From NCBI GenBank assembly GCA_021793895.1, contig JAJYRW010000071.1, positions 1-6,911 of the forward strand: DNA of 6,911 nucleotides. Direction: 5' to 3'. The stretch is from Actinomycetes bacterium (GTDB taxonomy: Bacteria > Actinomycetota > Actinomycetes > Actinomycetales > JAJYRW01). Shown here one piece after another: positions 1 to 6,226 of the stretch. A model generated the notes under the pieces. That model did not search any database. It worked only from the letters and a program-made list of their open reading frames with translations, and had not been told where the DNA came from. Every line of letters starts with the position of its first letter. Within the stretch, counting starts at the first letter, position 1. The position numbers were made by a program, and so were the translations under genes.

Positions 1-201
1 CATGCTCGCAAAAAGGCAAAGCGCAAGGGCGCGGACTTACTTGTGGTGAATCAGGTGGGCGCAAACATCGGTTTTGGGAACGTTGATTCGGCCGTCACGG
101 TCTTGACCGCTGATGGGGAAGTGGTGGCGCAGGCGGCTGGAACCAAGGCCGTAATTGCCCATGCCGTATGGGACGCCATCCATGTCAGACGCCCTGGGTA
201 A
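1..201 (+). CDS. coaBC: Phosphopantothenoylcysteine synthase/decarboxylase, C-terminal end (partial)
   Basis: This is the last 66 residues of a gene whose 5' end lies outside the window; it reads in frame from base 1 to a TAA at 199-201. The fragment contains [13 protein letters not shown], then [16 protein letters not shown] and a final helix ending HAVWDAI. These match the end of the CoaB (phosphopantothenate-cysteine ligase) domain, where the [11 protein letters not shown] motif and the following G-F-G/D-N segment belong to the nucleotide-binding ligase fold. The full protein (also called Dfp) acts in the cytoplasm in coenzyme A synthesis: it joins cysteine to 4'-phosphopantothenate and decarboxylates the product to 4'-phosphopantetheine. 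A coaBC gene directly before metK is the usual actinobacterial order, which supports the call. Its stop codon lies inside the proposed -10 hexamer of metK. The N-terminal decarboxylase domain cannot be assessed. Confidence 0.88.
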   Translation, partial: HARKKAKRKGADLLVVNQVGANIGFGNVDSAVTVLTADGEVVAQAAGTKAVIAHAVWDAIHVRRPG

Positions 202-211
202 AGTTCCCTAC
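199..211 (+). promoter_or_regulatory. Putative leaderless promoter of metK (-10 TAAAGT, 7-nt spacer)
   Basis: TAAAGT at 199-204 fits the actinobacterial -10 consensus TAnnnT and is followed by 7 nt (TCCCTAC) and GTG at 212. That spacing would place transcription initiation at or next to the G of the start codon. No clear Shine-Dalgarno sequence precedes GTG 212. I see no recognisable -35 box 16-19 nt upstream, which is common for actinobacterial promoters. The TAA of coaBC forms the first three bases of the hexamer. This is inferred from sequence and spacing; the same arrangement before fmt and rpe raises confidence. Confidence 0.55.
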
Positions 212-1423
212 GTGACTGACACAACCAACTTGCAACTTTTCACATCAGAATCTGTCACCGAGGGCCACCCTGACAAGATCTCGGATCGCATCTCCGACGC
301 GATTTTAGATGCGCTGCTAAAACAGGATCCTGCCGCGCGCGTAGCGGTCGAAACGCTGGTTACTACCGGACTGGTACACGTTGCCGGCGAAGTGACTACC
401 GAAGCCTATGTGGAGATTCCGGAGATTGTTCGCGAGCAGATTCTGGCCATCGGGTACGACTCTTCCGAGAAGGGGTTCGATGGCGCTAGTTGCGGGATTT
501 CCATTTCAATTGGGCAGCAGTCGCGCGATATTGCCGCCGGGGTAGATAAGGCGCTGGAATCTCGCCAGGGGACGGCCACCGACGAACTCGATTCTCAAGG
601 GGCGGGCGATCAGGGGCTCATGTTCGGCTATGCCTGCCAGGACACGCCAGAACTGATGCCGCTGCCGGCGTGGATTGCGCATCGGCTGGCGGAAAAACTC
701 ACTGCGGTGCGCAAAGATGGAACGCTGGCATATTTACGCCCGGACGGTAAAACGCAGGTAACTATCGGGTACGACGGTGATCAGGCGGTGACGCTGGACA
801 CGATCGTGGTTTCTTCCCAGCACAGCCCCGAGGTAACCGCGGACCAGATCGCGGCCGATATTACGAAGCACGTAATCGAACCGATTATTGCGCCGCTGGA
901 ATTGGACCGCTCCGCACTGAAGATTCTGGTTAACCCTTCGGGCCAGTTTATTACCGGGGGACCAAAGGGGGATGCGGGTCTGACGGGGCGCAAAATCATA
1001 GTTGACACCTACGGCGGTATGGCCCGCCATGGTGGGGGCGCGTTTTCCGGGAAGGATCCGTCCAAGGTGGACCGGTCCGCCAGTTATGCGATGCGCTGGG
1101 TGGCCAAAAATATTGTCGCGGCCGGGTTGGCGCGCCGGGCTGAGGTGCAGGTGGCCTACGCGATCGGTAAGGCTGAACCGGTGGGGTTGTTTGTGGAGAC
1201 GTTTGGCACGGGCACGGTCCCGGCCACTGACATCCAGCGGGCCGTGCGCGAGGTCTTTGACCTGCGACCCGCGGCGATAATCCGTGACCTGGACCTGCTG
1301 CGTCCGATTTACACGAAAACGGCCGCCTACGGTCACTTTGGGCGCGAAGAGCCGGAGTTTACTTGGGAGCGCACCGACCGCGTGGCCGAATTGCAACGGG
1401 CAGTCCAAGAGATCTCGGAGTAA
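212..1423 (+). CDS. metK: S-adenosylmethionine synthetase (methionine adenosyltransferase)
   Basis: MetK is the cytoplasmic enzyme that converts methionine and ATP to S-adenosylmethionine, phosphate and pyrophosphate; SAM supplies methylation reactions, including that of RsmB encoded downstream. The signatures are all intact with a start at 212: [14 protein letters not shown] near the N-terminus (H19, D21, K22), [18 protein letters not shown] at 130-141, [15 protein letters not shown] around 247-261, and the P-loop-like [17 protein letters not shown] beginning at residue 274. The length of 403 residues is normal for the family. Start choice: in-frame ATG 182 and TTG 155 would add 10 or 19 residues and overlap coaBC. 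GTG 212 puts LFTSES at residues 9-14, close to its place in known MetK proteins, and lies 7 nt after a -10-like hexamer. priA follows after 20 nt, so cotranscription is likely. ATG 182 remains a possible alternative. Confidence 0.96.
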   Translation: MTDTTNLQLFTSESVTEGHPDKISDRISDAILDALLKQDPAARVAVETLVTTGLVHVAGEVTTEAYVEIPEIVREQILAIGYDSSEKGFDGASCGISISIGQQSRDIAAGVDKALESRQGTATDELDSQGAGDQGLMFGYACQDTPELMPLPAWIAHRLAEKLTAVRKDGTLAYLRPDGKTQVTIGYDGDQAVTLDTIVVSSQHSPEVTADQIAADITKHVIEPIIAPLELDRSALKILVNPSGQFITGGPKGDAGLTGRKIIVDTYGGMARHGGGAFSGKDPSKVDRSASYAMRWVAKNIVAAGLARRAEVQVAYAIGKAEPVGLFVETFGTGTVPATDIQRAVREVFDLRPAAIIRDLDLLRPIYTKTAAYGHFGREEPEFTWERTDRVAELQRAVQEISE

Positions 1424-1429
1424 TTTTTT

Positions 1430-1438
1430 AAAGGAGGT
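1430..1438 (+). promoter_or_regulatory. Strong Shine-Dalgarno site of priA (AAAGGAGGT)
   Basis: AAAGGAGGT is close to a full complement of the 16S rRNA 3' end and sits 5 nt before GTG 1444 (6 nt from the GGAGG core). It fills nearly the whole 20-nt metK-priA gap, which contains no terminator hairpin. It fixes the priA start at a GTG and implies translation from a metK-priA transcript. It contrasts sharply with the missing Shine-Dalgarno sequence before metK, fmt and rpe. Confidence 0.9.
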
Positions 1439-1443
1439 ACACC

Positions 1444-3555
1444 GTGGCCCACGAGCAGCAAGACGGCGAGCAACTCTCGCTCATTGCGCCGCCCACGGTG
1501 CCCGCCCAGAAGACCAAGCGCCCGGCTGCGCACGAACCGGCCGAAGTTGATCCGATAGCCGAGGTTGTTTTAGACCTTCCACTGGCGCACCTGGACCACA
1601 CCTTTGACTACCTCGTGCCAGTCAAATTCGCTGACGCCGCCCAGCCGGGAGCGCGCATTTCGGCGCGGTTTGGTCCGAGGGACGTCGATGGTTTCATTGT
1701 CGCGCGGCGTGAGCGCAGTGAGTATTCGGGGCGCCTGATGCCCCTGCGCCGCGTTATTTCGCCCGAGCCGGTGCTGCCGGCGCGGATTTTACGGCTCGCA
1801 CGGGCAGTGGCTGATTATTACGGGGGCACGCTGGCTGATGTGCTGCGGCTGGCAATTCCGCCCCGGCACGCGCGTGTTGAGAAAGAGACGGCTGCCCAGT
1901 TGGCGGCGCAGCACGCGGGCGAGGAGGCTGACGCTTCCCCTCCGCCACCCCCCGAACCTGACGCCGAGCCGGATTATGGCGACTGGCCCGCCTACGTTGG
2001 GGGAGGGGCGCTCCTGCGACGTTTACGGGCTGGCGAAGCGCCGCGAGCCATCTGGCAAGCTCTCCCCAACGCAACGGACGACGGCGCGGGAGAGGCCGTC
2101 GAGTGGCCGCGCGCACTGGCGATCGCGGCCCGCGAGACACTGAGTGGAGGGCGCGGGAGCCTGCTCATCGCCCCCGATGCTCGCGACGTGGACCGGCTCA
2201 TGGCTGCATGTGCCCAGCAAGGGCTTGACCCGGTTCGTTTGACCGCCGACCAGGGCCCCTCGGTGCGTTATAAATCCTTCCTAGCGGCGCTGCGGGGGCA
2301 AGGGCGCGTGGTCGTGGGCACGCGCGCGGCCGTGTTTGCTCCGGTAAAGGATCTGGGCCTCATTGCTATTTGGGATGACGGCGATGAGAGCCTGGCTGAA
2401 CGACTAGCCCCCTACCCGCATCCTCGCGTTGTTGCACGACTGCGCGCCGAACAAGAGGGCGCGGCGGTAGTTATTGGTGCTTATTCTCGTTCCGTTGCCT
2501 CCCAGCAGTGGCTCGAAGAGGGATCGGCGCGCGCAGTGATCGCACCCCGCGATGTGGTGCGCTCCCGCGCCCCGCGCGTTCGCACGCTGCGCACCACCGA
2601 TCAGCGCCAAGCCGGCGCCGTCGCACCGGCGCGCATCCCCAGCGAAGTCATCACCGTTGGGCGCCGCGCTTTGAAATCCGGCCCCGTGCTGGTGCAGGTA
2701 CCGCGCGCCGGATATGTCCCCCGCGTGGCTTGCGCGCAATGCCGCGAACCTGCGCGCTGCACGGACTGCCATGGGCCGCTCTCGCTGGATGATTCCCAAT
2801 CGGTACCCAGATGTAACTGGTGCGGGCGAATTGGAGGCTGGGCGTGTCCGGAGTGCGACTCGACGCAATTGCGCTCCGTAGTGGTGGGTTCCTCGCGAAC
2901 TGCGGAGGAGCTGGGCCGAGCTTTTCCTTCGGTGCCGATTACGCTTTCGGGCGGCAGAGCGCCGTCCGTTATTGACGAGGTTGATGCCAAGCCGCGCATT
3001 GTGGTGGCAACGCCGGGAGCCGAACCGATAGCGCGAACTGGATACGCCGCCGGGGTTATTTTGGATGCGGGAATGGCAAGCGTCAGTTCTGATTTGCGCG
3101 CGGGGGAGGAGGCGCTGCGTAGGTGGCTTGCGGTCGGGGCGTTGGTGCGGCCCGGGCCGGAAGGGACCGTGCTGCTAGTGGGGGATGGGCCGCCGGTTCC
3201 AACTGAGCATTTTGTGCGCTGGGATCCGGCCGGATTTGCGCAGCGCGAGCTGGCGGACCGAGCGGAATTGGAACTGCCTCCAGCCGTGACGACAGCCACT
3301 TTGACCGGGGAACACGATGTGGTCGTCGCAGCACTGGAACGGTTCTCCGCTCCGAAGGGCGTCGAAGTTTTAGGCCCAGTGCCCTCAGAATTTAACGACG
3401 ACGAGGTGCGGGCGATCGTGCGAGGGAGCAAAGCCGAAGACGGTGCGGCGCGGGAAGCGTTGGCTCGGGCGCTGGCCCACCTGCAGGCGACGCGTTCGAC
3501 CCGGAAAATGCCCGGTTTGCTGCGTGTACAACTTGATCCACCCGAGCTGGTGTGA
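1444..3555 (+). CDS. priA: Primosomal protein N' (PriA), actinobacterial type with degenerate helicase motifs
   Basis: PriA recognises stalled or repaired replication forks and reloads the replisome. This 703-residue protein starts with a low-complexity stretch (about 1-35), then the PriA DNA-binding region (DLPLAHLDHTFDYLVP, RFGPRDVDGFIV, ADYYGGTLADVLRLAIPPRHARVE). A proline-rich linker (SPPPPPEPDAEPD, about 165-177) follows, then the remnant helicase region. Four CxxC pairs are present at C430/C433, C439/C442, C457/C460 and C468/C471; this is the zinc-binding module that PriA carries within its helicase core. The helicase motifs are lost: no GxTGSGKT Walker A is visible, the DEEH box position reads WDDGD (310-314), and the expected GTQM-x-x-KG and QVAGRAGR motifs are replaced around LVVATPGAEP-like and WLAVGALVRPG sequence. 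Actinobacterial PriA proteins are known for this and are thought to lack helicase activity. The frame is open throughout, so this is not a recent pseudogene. The GTG start is set by a strong Shine-Dalgarno site, 20 nt after metK. Confidence 0.93.
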   Translation: MAHEQQDGEQLSLIAPPTVPAQKTKRPAAHEPAEVDPIAEVVLDLPLAHLDHTFDYLVPVKFADAAQPGARISARFGPRDVDGFIVARRERSEYSGRLMPLRRVISPEPVLPARILRLARAVADYYGGTLADVLRLAIPPRHARVEKETAAQLAAQHAGEEADASPPPPPEPDAEPDYGDWPAYVGGGALLRRLRAGEAPRAIWQALPNATDDGAGEAVEWPRALAIAARETLSGGRGSLLIAPDARDVDRLMAACAQQGLDPVRLTADQGPSVRYKSFLAALRGQGRVVVGTRAAVFAPVKDLGLIAIWDDGDESLAERLAPYPHPRVVARLRAEQEGAAVVIGAYSRSVASQQWLEEGSARAVIAPRDVVRSRAPRVRTLRTTDQRQAGAVAPARIPSEVITVGRRALKSGPVLVQVPRAGYVPRVACAQCREPARCTDCHGPLSLDDSQSVPRCNWCGRIGGWACPECDSTQLRSVVVGSSRTAEELGRAFPSVPITLSGGRAPSVIDEVDAKPRIVVATPGAEPIARTGYAAGVILDAGMASVSSDLRAGEEALRRWLAVGALVRPGPEGTVLLVGDGPPVPTEHFVRWDPAGFAQRELADRAELELPPAVTTATLTGEHDVVVAALERFSAPKGVEVLGPVPSEFNDDEVRAIVRGSKAEDGAAREALARALAHLQATRSTRKMPGLLRVQLDPPELV

Positions 3556-3566
3556 GGGCGCGCCCT
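3555..3566 (+). repeat. 12-bp perfect palindrome between priA and fmt
   Basis: AGGGCGCGCCCT is a perfect dyad. It begins at the last base of the priA stop codon and ends on the first T of the proposed fmt -10 hexamer. Its place immediately upstream of a promoter would suit a regulator-binding site. The stem is too short and has no loop or T tract, so it is not a convincing terminator. A chance origin in GC-rich DNA is quite possible. Confidence 0.4.
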
Positions 3567-3577
3567 AGACTGGTTGC
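3566..3577 (+). promoter_or_regulatory. Putative leaderless promoter of fmt (-10 TAGACT, 6-nt spacer)
   Basis: TAGACT at 3566-3571 fits TAnnnT and is followed by GGTTGC and ATG at 3578, so the A of the start codon falls where transcription is expected to begin. No Shine-Dalgarno sequence lies upstream of the ATG, although the Fmt start is well fixed by protein similarity. The same octamer CTAGACTG occurs before rpe. No good -35 element is seen at standard spacing. This is inferred from sequence only. Confidence 0.65.
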
Positions 3578-4537
3578 ATGCGCTTATTGTTCGCCGGAAC
3601 TCCGGATGTTGCTGTTCCTTCCTTTCAGGCCCTGCTTGATTCGGAGCATGAGGTTGTTGCGGTTTTGACGCGCCCGGATGCGCGGGTCGGGCGGGGGCGC
3701 AAGCTTCGTCCCTCACCGGTGGCTGAGGTTGCGCAGGAAGCCGGGATCGAGGTTTTGAAACCGACCTCGACGCGCGATCCGGAACTCGCGCAGCGCATCA
3801 AAGAATTAGCGCCGGACTGTGCCCCGGTTGTTGCCTATGGCGGGCTGTTACCCAAAACGCTGCTCGACTTGGTGCCCCACGGCTGGATTAATCTGCACTT
3901 TTCGCTGCTGCCGCAGTGGCGCGGCGCGGCGCCCGTGCAGCACTCGATCATGGCCGGAGATTCGGTGACCGGGGCGAGCACGTTCGTTATTGAAGAGGGC
4001 CTCGACACCGGACCGGTGCTGGGCGTTTTGACCGAGGAAATTCAACCCGAGGACACTTCGGGGGATTTATTAGACCGCCTGGCAAATGCCGGTTCGCACT
4101 TGCTGGTTGCCAGCATTGATGCCATTGCGGCCGGACATGCCTCACCCCAGCCTCAGTCCACCGAAAATGTTTCGCACGCCCCCACGCTCCATCGCGCGGA
4201 CGGGCGGGTGCGCTGGGAAGACCCCGCGATAGCAATTGACCGGCGCATCCGCGCGTGCACGCCGGCCCCAGGCGCGTGGACAACACTGCCGGACGGCACG
4301 CGATTGGGCTTGCGGCCACTAGCGGAAAACCACGCCAAGCCCGAAGTTGGCGCATATGACCTCAGCGCCGGTGAAATCCGGGTCGAACGCAACCGCGTCG
4401 TGGTTGGAACCGGTTCAACCCCCGTGGCACTGGGCGAGGTCGTCCCCGCGGGTAAGCGCGCCATGGCCGCAGCCGACTGGGCCCGCGGTGCCCGGCTAGC
4501 GGAAAACGCCCACCTCGGTAAAGGAGAATCAGCGTGA
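3578..4537 (+). CDS. fmt: Methionyl-tRNA formyltransferase
   Basis: Fmt transfers a formyl group from 10-formyltetrahydrofolate to the amino group of Met on initiator tRNA, giving the fMet-tRNA used in bacterial translation initiation. The 319-residue protein has the normal length. It starts MRLLFAGTPDVAVPSFQALL, the family's usual N-terminus, which fixes ATG 3578. The basic loop (RPDARVGRGRKLRPSPV, about 32-48) contacts the tRNA acceptor stem in known enzymes. The catalytic site is intact: N105 and H107 in NLHFSLLPQWRGAAPVQ, and D143 in EEGLDTG. The C-terminal tRNA-binding domain begins near residue 200 with HAPTLHRADGRVRW and the motif RIRACTPAPGAWT (224-235). The start lies 22 nt after priA. 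Its 3' end overlaps rsmB by 4 nt (GTGA), indicating translational coupling. A peptide deformylase gene, a frequent fmt neighbour in bacteria, is not present here. Confidence 0.96.
   Translation: MRLLFAGTPDVAVPSFQALLDSEHEVVAVLTRPDARVGRGRKLRPSPVAEVAQEAGIEVLKPTSTRDPELAQRIKELAPDCAPVVAYGGLLPKTLLDLVPHGWINLHFSLLPQWRGAAPVQHSIMAGDSVTGASTFVIEEGLDTGPVLGVLTEEIQPEDTSGDLLDRLANAGSHLLVASIDAIAAGHASPQPQSTENVSHAPTLHRADGRVRWEDPAIAIDRRIRACTPAPGAWTTLPDGTRLGLRPLAENHAKPEVGAYDLSAGEIRVERNRVVVGTGSTPVALGEVVPAGKRAMAAADWARGARLAENAHLGKGESA
4520..4526 (+). promoter_or_regulatory. Shine-Dalgarno site of rsmB (AAAGGAG)
   Basis: AAAGGAG lies inside the last codons of fmt and 7 nt before GTG 4534, an ideal spacing. It sets the rsmB start within the GTGA overlap with the fmt stop codon, so ribosomes finishing fmt are well placed to reinitiate on rsmB. 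Confidence 0.88.
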
Positions 4538-6150
4538 GCGAAGCACGAGGCGAACGGTCCCGGCGTGGTGATGATGCGCCTAGACGCGGTGGAGCCAGGC
4601 GGCGGGGAGGGCCGCGCGGCGATAACCAGCGCTCTGAGAATCCGCGGCGCCGGACTCAAGGCACTCGAGGTGGAGCGCGGCGCTCCGCCCAAGCGCCATC
4701 CCAGCGCTCTAGGGTCTCTGACCCCAAGCGGGCCGTGGCATTTCAGGTGCTGCGCCAGGTGCGCGAATCGGACGCGTACGCGAATTTAGTCTTGCCAAAC
4801 CTGCTGCGCGAGCGGCGCATTACGGGCCGGGATGCGGGCTTTGCCACGGAACTTACCTATGGAACGCTGCGCATGCAGGGTCGGTACGACGCCATAGTTG
4901 GGCTGGCAGCAGCCCGTCCGCTTGCCGATATCGACCCGCCAGTTCTGGATGTTTTACGGCTGGGAATTCATCAGCTTTTGGCCATGCGCGTTGCCGAACA
5001 CGCGGCTGTGGCCGAGACCGTGGCCCTCGCCCGCGAGTATCTCGGAGTGGGTTCTTCGCAGTTTGTTAATGCAATTTTGCGCACCGTCAGCCAGCGGGAC
5101 TTAGATGAGTGGCTGGAGGCAGTTGCGCCGAAGGATCCGGATGCCAACGCGGCAAAGTTGCGCGAGATATTTGCCGTCCGCCACAGCCACCCAGTCTGGA
5201 TGGTTCGAGCCCTGCGCGAAGCACTTTTAGGCCACGGCCGCCAAGCCGAAGAACTCCCAGCACTCCTTACAGCTCATAATGAGCCGGCAGCCGTAACGCT
5301 CGTGGCGCGGCCCGGGCTTTCCGATCGTGGTTCATTGCGCGACAACCTTGCCGAACGCGGTGTGGAAGCCGAGTTTGGAAAACTGGCACCGACCGCACTA
5401 ACTTCACCCCGCGCCGTCCCAAATTTGATCCCCGAAGTGCGCAATGCCACAGCCGGAGTGCAGGACGAGGGCAGTCAGGTGGTTGCGCTGTCGCTAATTG
5501 CGGCCCAACCAGTTGCGCCGGGGGAGCAGTGGCTGGATCTATGCGCTGGCCCGGGCGGGAAATCCGCGTTACTAGCCTCAATAGCGGGGCAAAATGACGC
5601 GCACCTAACCGCGGTGGAGCTGCATGACCATCGCGCGGAACTAGTGCGCCAGGCCACTGCGCCATCGCAACGGTTTGTGACCGTGCGGGCGCAAGACGGG
5701 CGCGAAGTGGGCGAAGAAGAACCGGGCAAATATGACCGCGTTTTGGTTGACGCCCCGTGCACCGGAATGGGTGCCTTGCGGCGGCGGCCAGAAGCACGGT
5801 GGCGACGCACGCCCAATGATCTGGCGAACCTAACTCCGTTGCAGCGCGAACTGTTGGATTCTGCTTTGGCGGCGGTAAAACCAGGCGGCATCGTGGCTTA
5901 TGCAACCTGCAGCCCGCATCTGGCGGAAACCATCGTCGTGGTCGAAGATGCGTTGCGGGAACACCCCGAATTTGAACAGCTTGATGCTCGGGAGGTTCTA
6001 GCCGGCATCGCGGCGCAGGCAGTTGCCTCTGGTGTAAATGCGCCACCGCGCGATCCCACCGAGTTCGGCACCGGCCCGGGCGCGCAACTTTGGCCCCACA
6101 GTCACGGCACCGACGCTATGTTCCTGGCCCTGCTGCGCCGCCGCGAATAG
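4534..6150 (+). CDS. rsmB: 16S rRNA (cytosine-5)-methyltransferase RsmB with Arg/Gly-rich N-terminal extension
   Basis: RsmB (Sun/Fmu) uses SAM to make 5-methylcytosine in small-subunit rRNA (C967 in E. coli numbering). Domain order in the 538-residue protein: a strongly basic extension at about 1-63, rich in R, G and S (RRGGARRRGG, RRRTQGTRGGARR); a NusB-like RNA-binding domain at about 64-195 (DPKRAVAFQVLRQV, FATELTYGTLRMQGRYD, FVNAILR); a linker; and a Rossmann methyltransferase domain. SAM motif I is WLDLCAGPGGKS at 333-344. The catalytic pair is present: C409 in DAPCTGMG and C459 in YATCSPH, 50 residues apart as in E. coli RsmB. The end, QLWPHSHGTDAMFLALLRR, is typical of the family. The protein is longer than E. 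coli RsmB mainly because of the N-terminal extension. The GTG start overlaps the fmt stop and has a good Shine-Dalgarno site, so the extension is probably translated. The exact target base in this organism is inferred from family membership. Confidence 0.94.
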   Translation: MSEARGERSRRGDDAPRRGGARRRGGPRGDNQRSENPRRRTQGTRGGARRSAQAPSQRSRVSDPKRAVAFQVLRQVRESDAYANLVLPNLLRERRITGRDAGFATELTYGTLRMQGRYDAIVGLAAARPLADIDPPVLDVLRLGIHQLLAMRVAEHAAVAETVALAREYLGVGSSQFVNAILRTVSQRDLDEWLEAVAPKDPDANAAKLREIFAVRHSHPVWMVRALREALLGHGRQAEELPALLTAHNEPAAVTLVARPGLSDRGSLRDNLAERGVEAEFGKLAPTALTSPRAVPNLIPEVRNATAGVQDEGSQVVALSLIAAQPVAPGEQWLDLCAGPGGKSALLASIAGQNDAHLTAVELHDHRAELVRQATAPSQRFVTVRAQDGREVGEEEPGKYDRVLVDAPCTGMGALRRRPEARWRRTPNDLANLTPLQRELLDSALAAVKPGGIVAYATCSPHLAETIVVVEDALREHPEFEQLDAREVLAGIAAQAVASGVNAPPRDPTEFGTGPGAQLWPHSHGTDAMFLALLRRRE

Positions 6151-6213
6151 GCTCGAGTCTCGCCTGGTACACGCGCATGCTTGGTAGGCTCCCCGAAAAG
6201 TGCGGCTTGCGTC

Positions 6214-6226
6214 TAGACTGCAAATC
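6214..6226 (+). promoter_or_regulatory. Putative leaderless promoter of rpe (-10 TAGACT, 7-nt spacer)
   Basis: TAGACT at 6214-6219 is the same hexamer as before fmt and is followed by GCAAATC and GTG 6227. There is no Shine-Dalgarno sequence in front of this GTG. The hexamer lies in the only sizeable gap of the window (6151-6226, 76 bp), which otherwise holds no gene and no convincing terminator. The first five bases fall inside the 8-bp palindrome GTCTAGAC (6211-6218). The arrangement supports GTG 6227 over the in-frame GTG at 6200. Inferred from sequence and spacing. Confidence 0.62.

Noticed and set aside
155..211. A SAM-sensing riboswitch in front of metK.
   Set aside because: The upstream sequence is coaBC coding to base 201 and only 10 nt separate the genes, leaving no room for a structured leader, and the promoter appears to be leaderless.
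734..1408. A 224-codon open frame on the minus strand inside metK.
   Set aside because: It is antisense to the conserved metK coding region, shows no family motif and has an Arg-rich composition typical of a shadow frame.
1421..1438. TAATTT at 1421-1426 as a separate priA promoter.
   Set aside because: A start 6-7 nt downstream would begin within or just after the start of the Shine-Dalgarno sequence and damage it. Cotranscription with metK is the simpler reading.
1444..3555. priA as a decayed pseudogene because the helicase motifs are missing.
   Set aside because: The frame is open for 703 codons, the zinc cysteines and N-terminal domain are intact, the Shine-Dalgarno site is strong, and loss of these motifs is normal for actinobacterial PriA.
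2601..3716. A 371-codon open frame on the minus strand across the second half of priA and into fmt.
   Set aside because: It lies opposite two well-supported genes, is Ser/Pro/Arg/Ala-rich with no recognisable domain, and is the kind of mirror frame expected in GC-rich coding DNA.
6148..6191. TAGGCTC repeated at 6148-6154 and 6185-6191, and TGGTA repeated at 6165-6169 and 6182-6186, as operators or a second rpe promoter.
   Set aside because: The repeats are very short and share no dyad. A start from TAGGCT at 6185 would leave a roughly 30-nt leader with no Shine-Dalgarno site before GTG 6227, so TAGACT at 6214 explains rpe better.
6151..6213. A terminator between rsmB and rpe.
   Set aside because: I found no stable GC-rich stem with a loop and T tract; only 3-bp pairings and short palindromes such as GCATGC are present.
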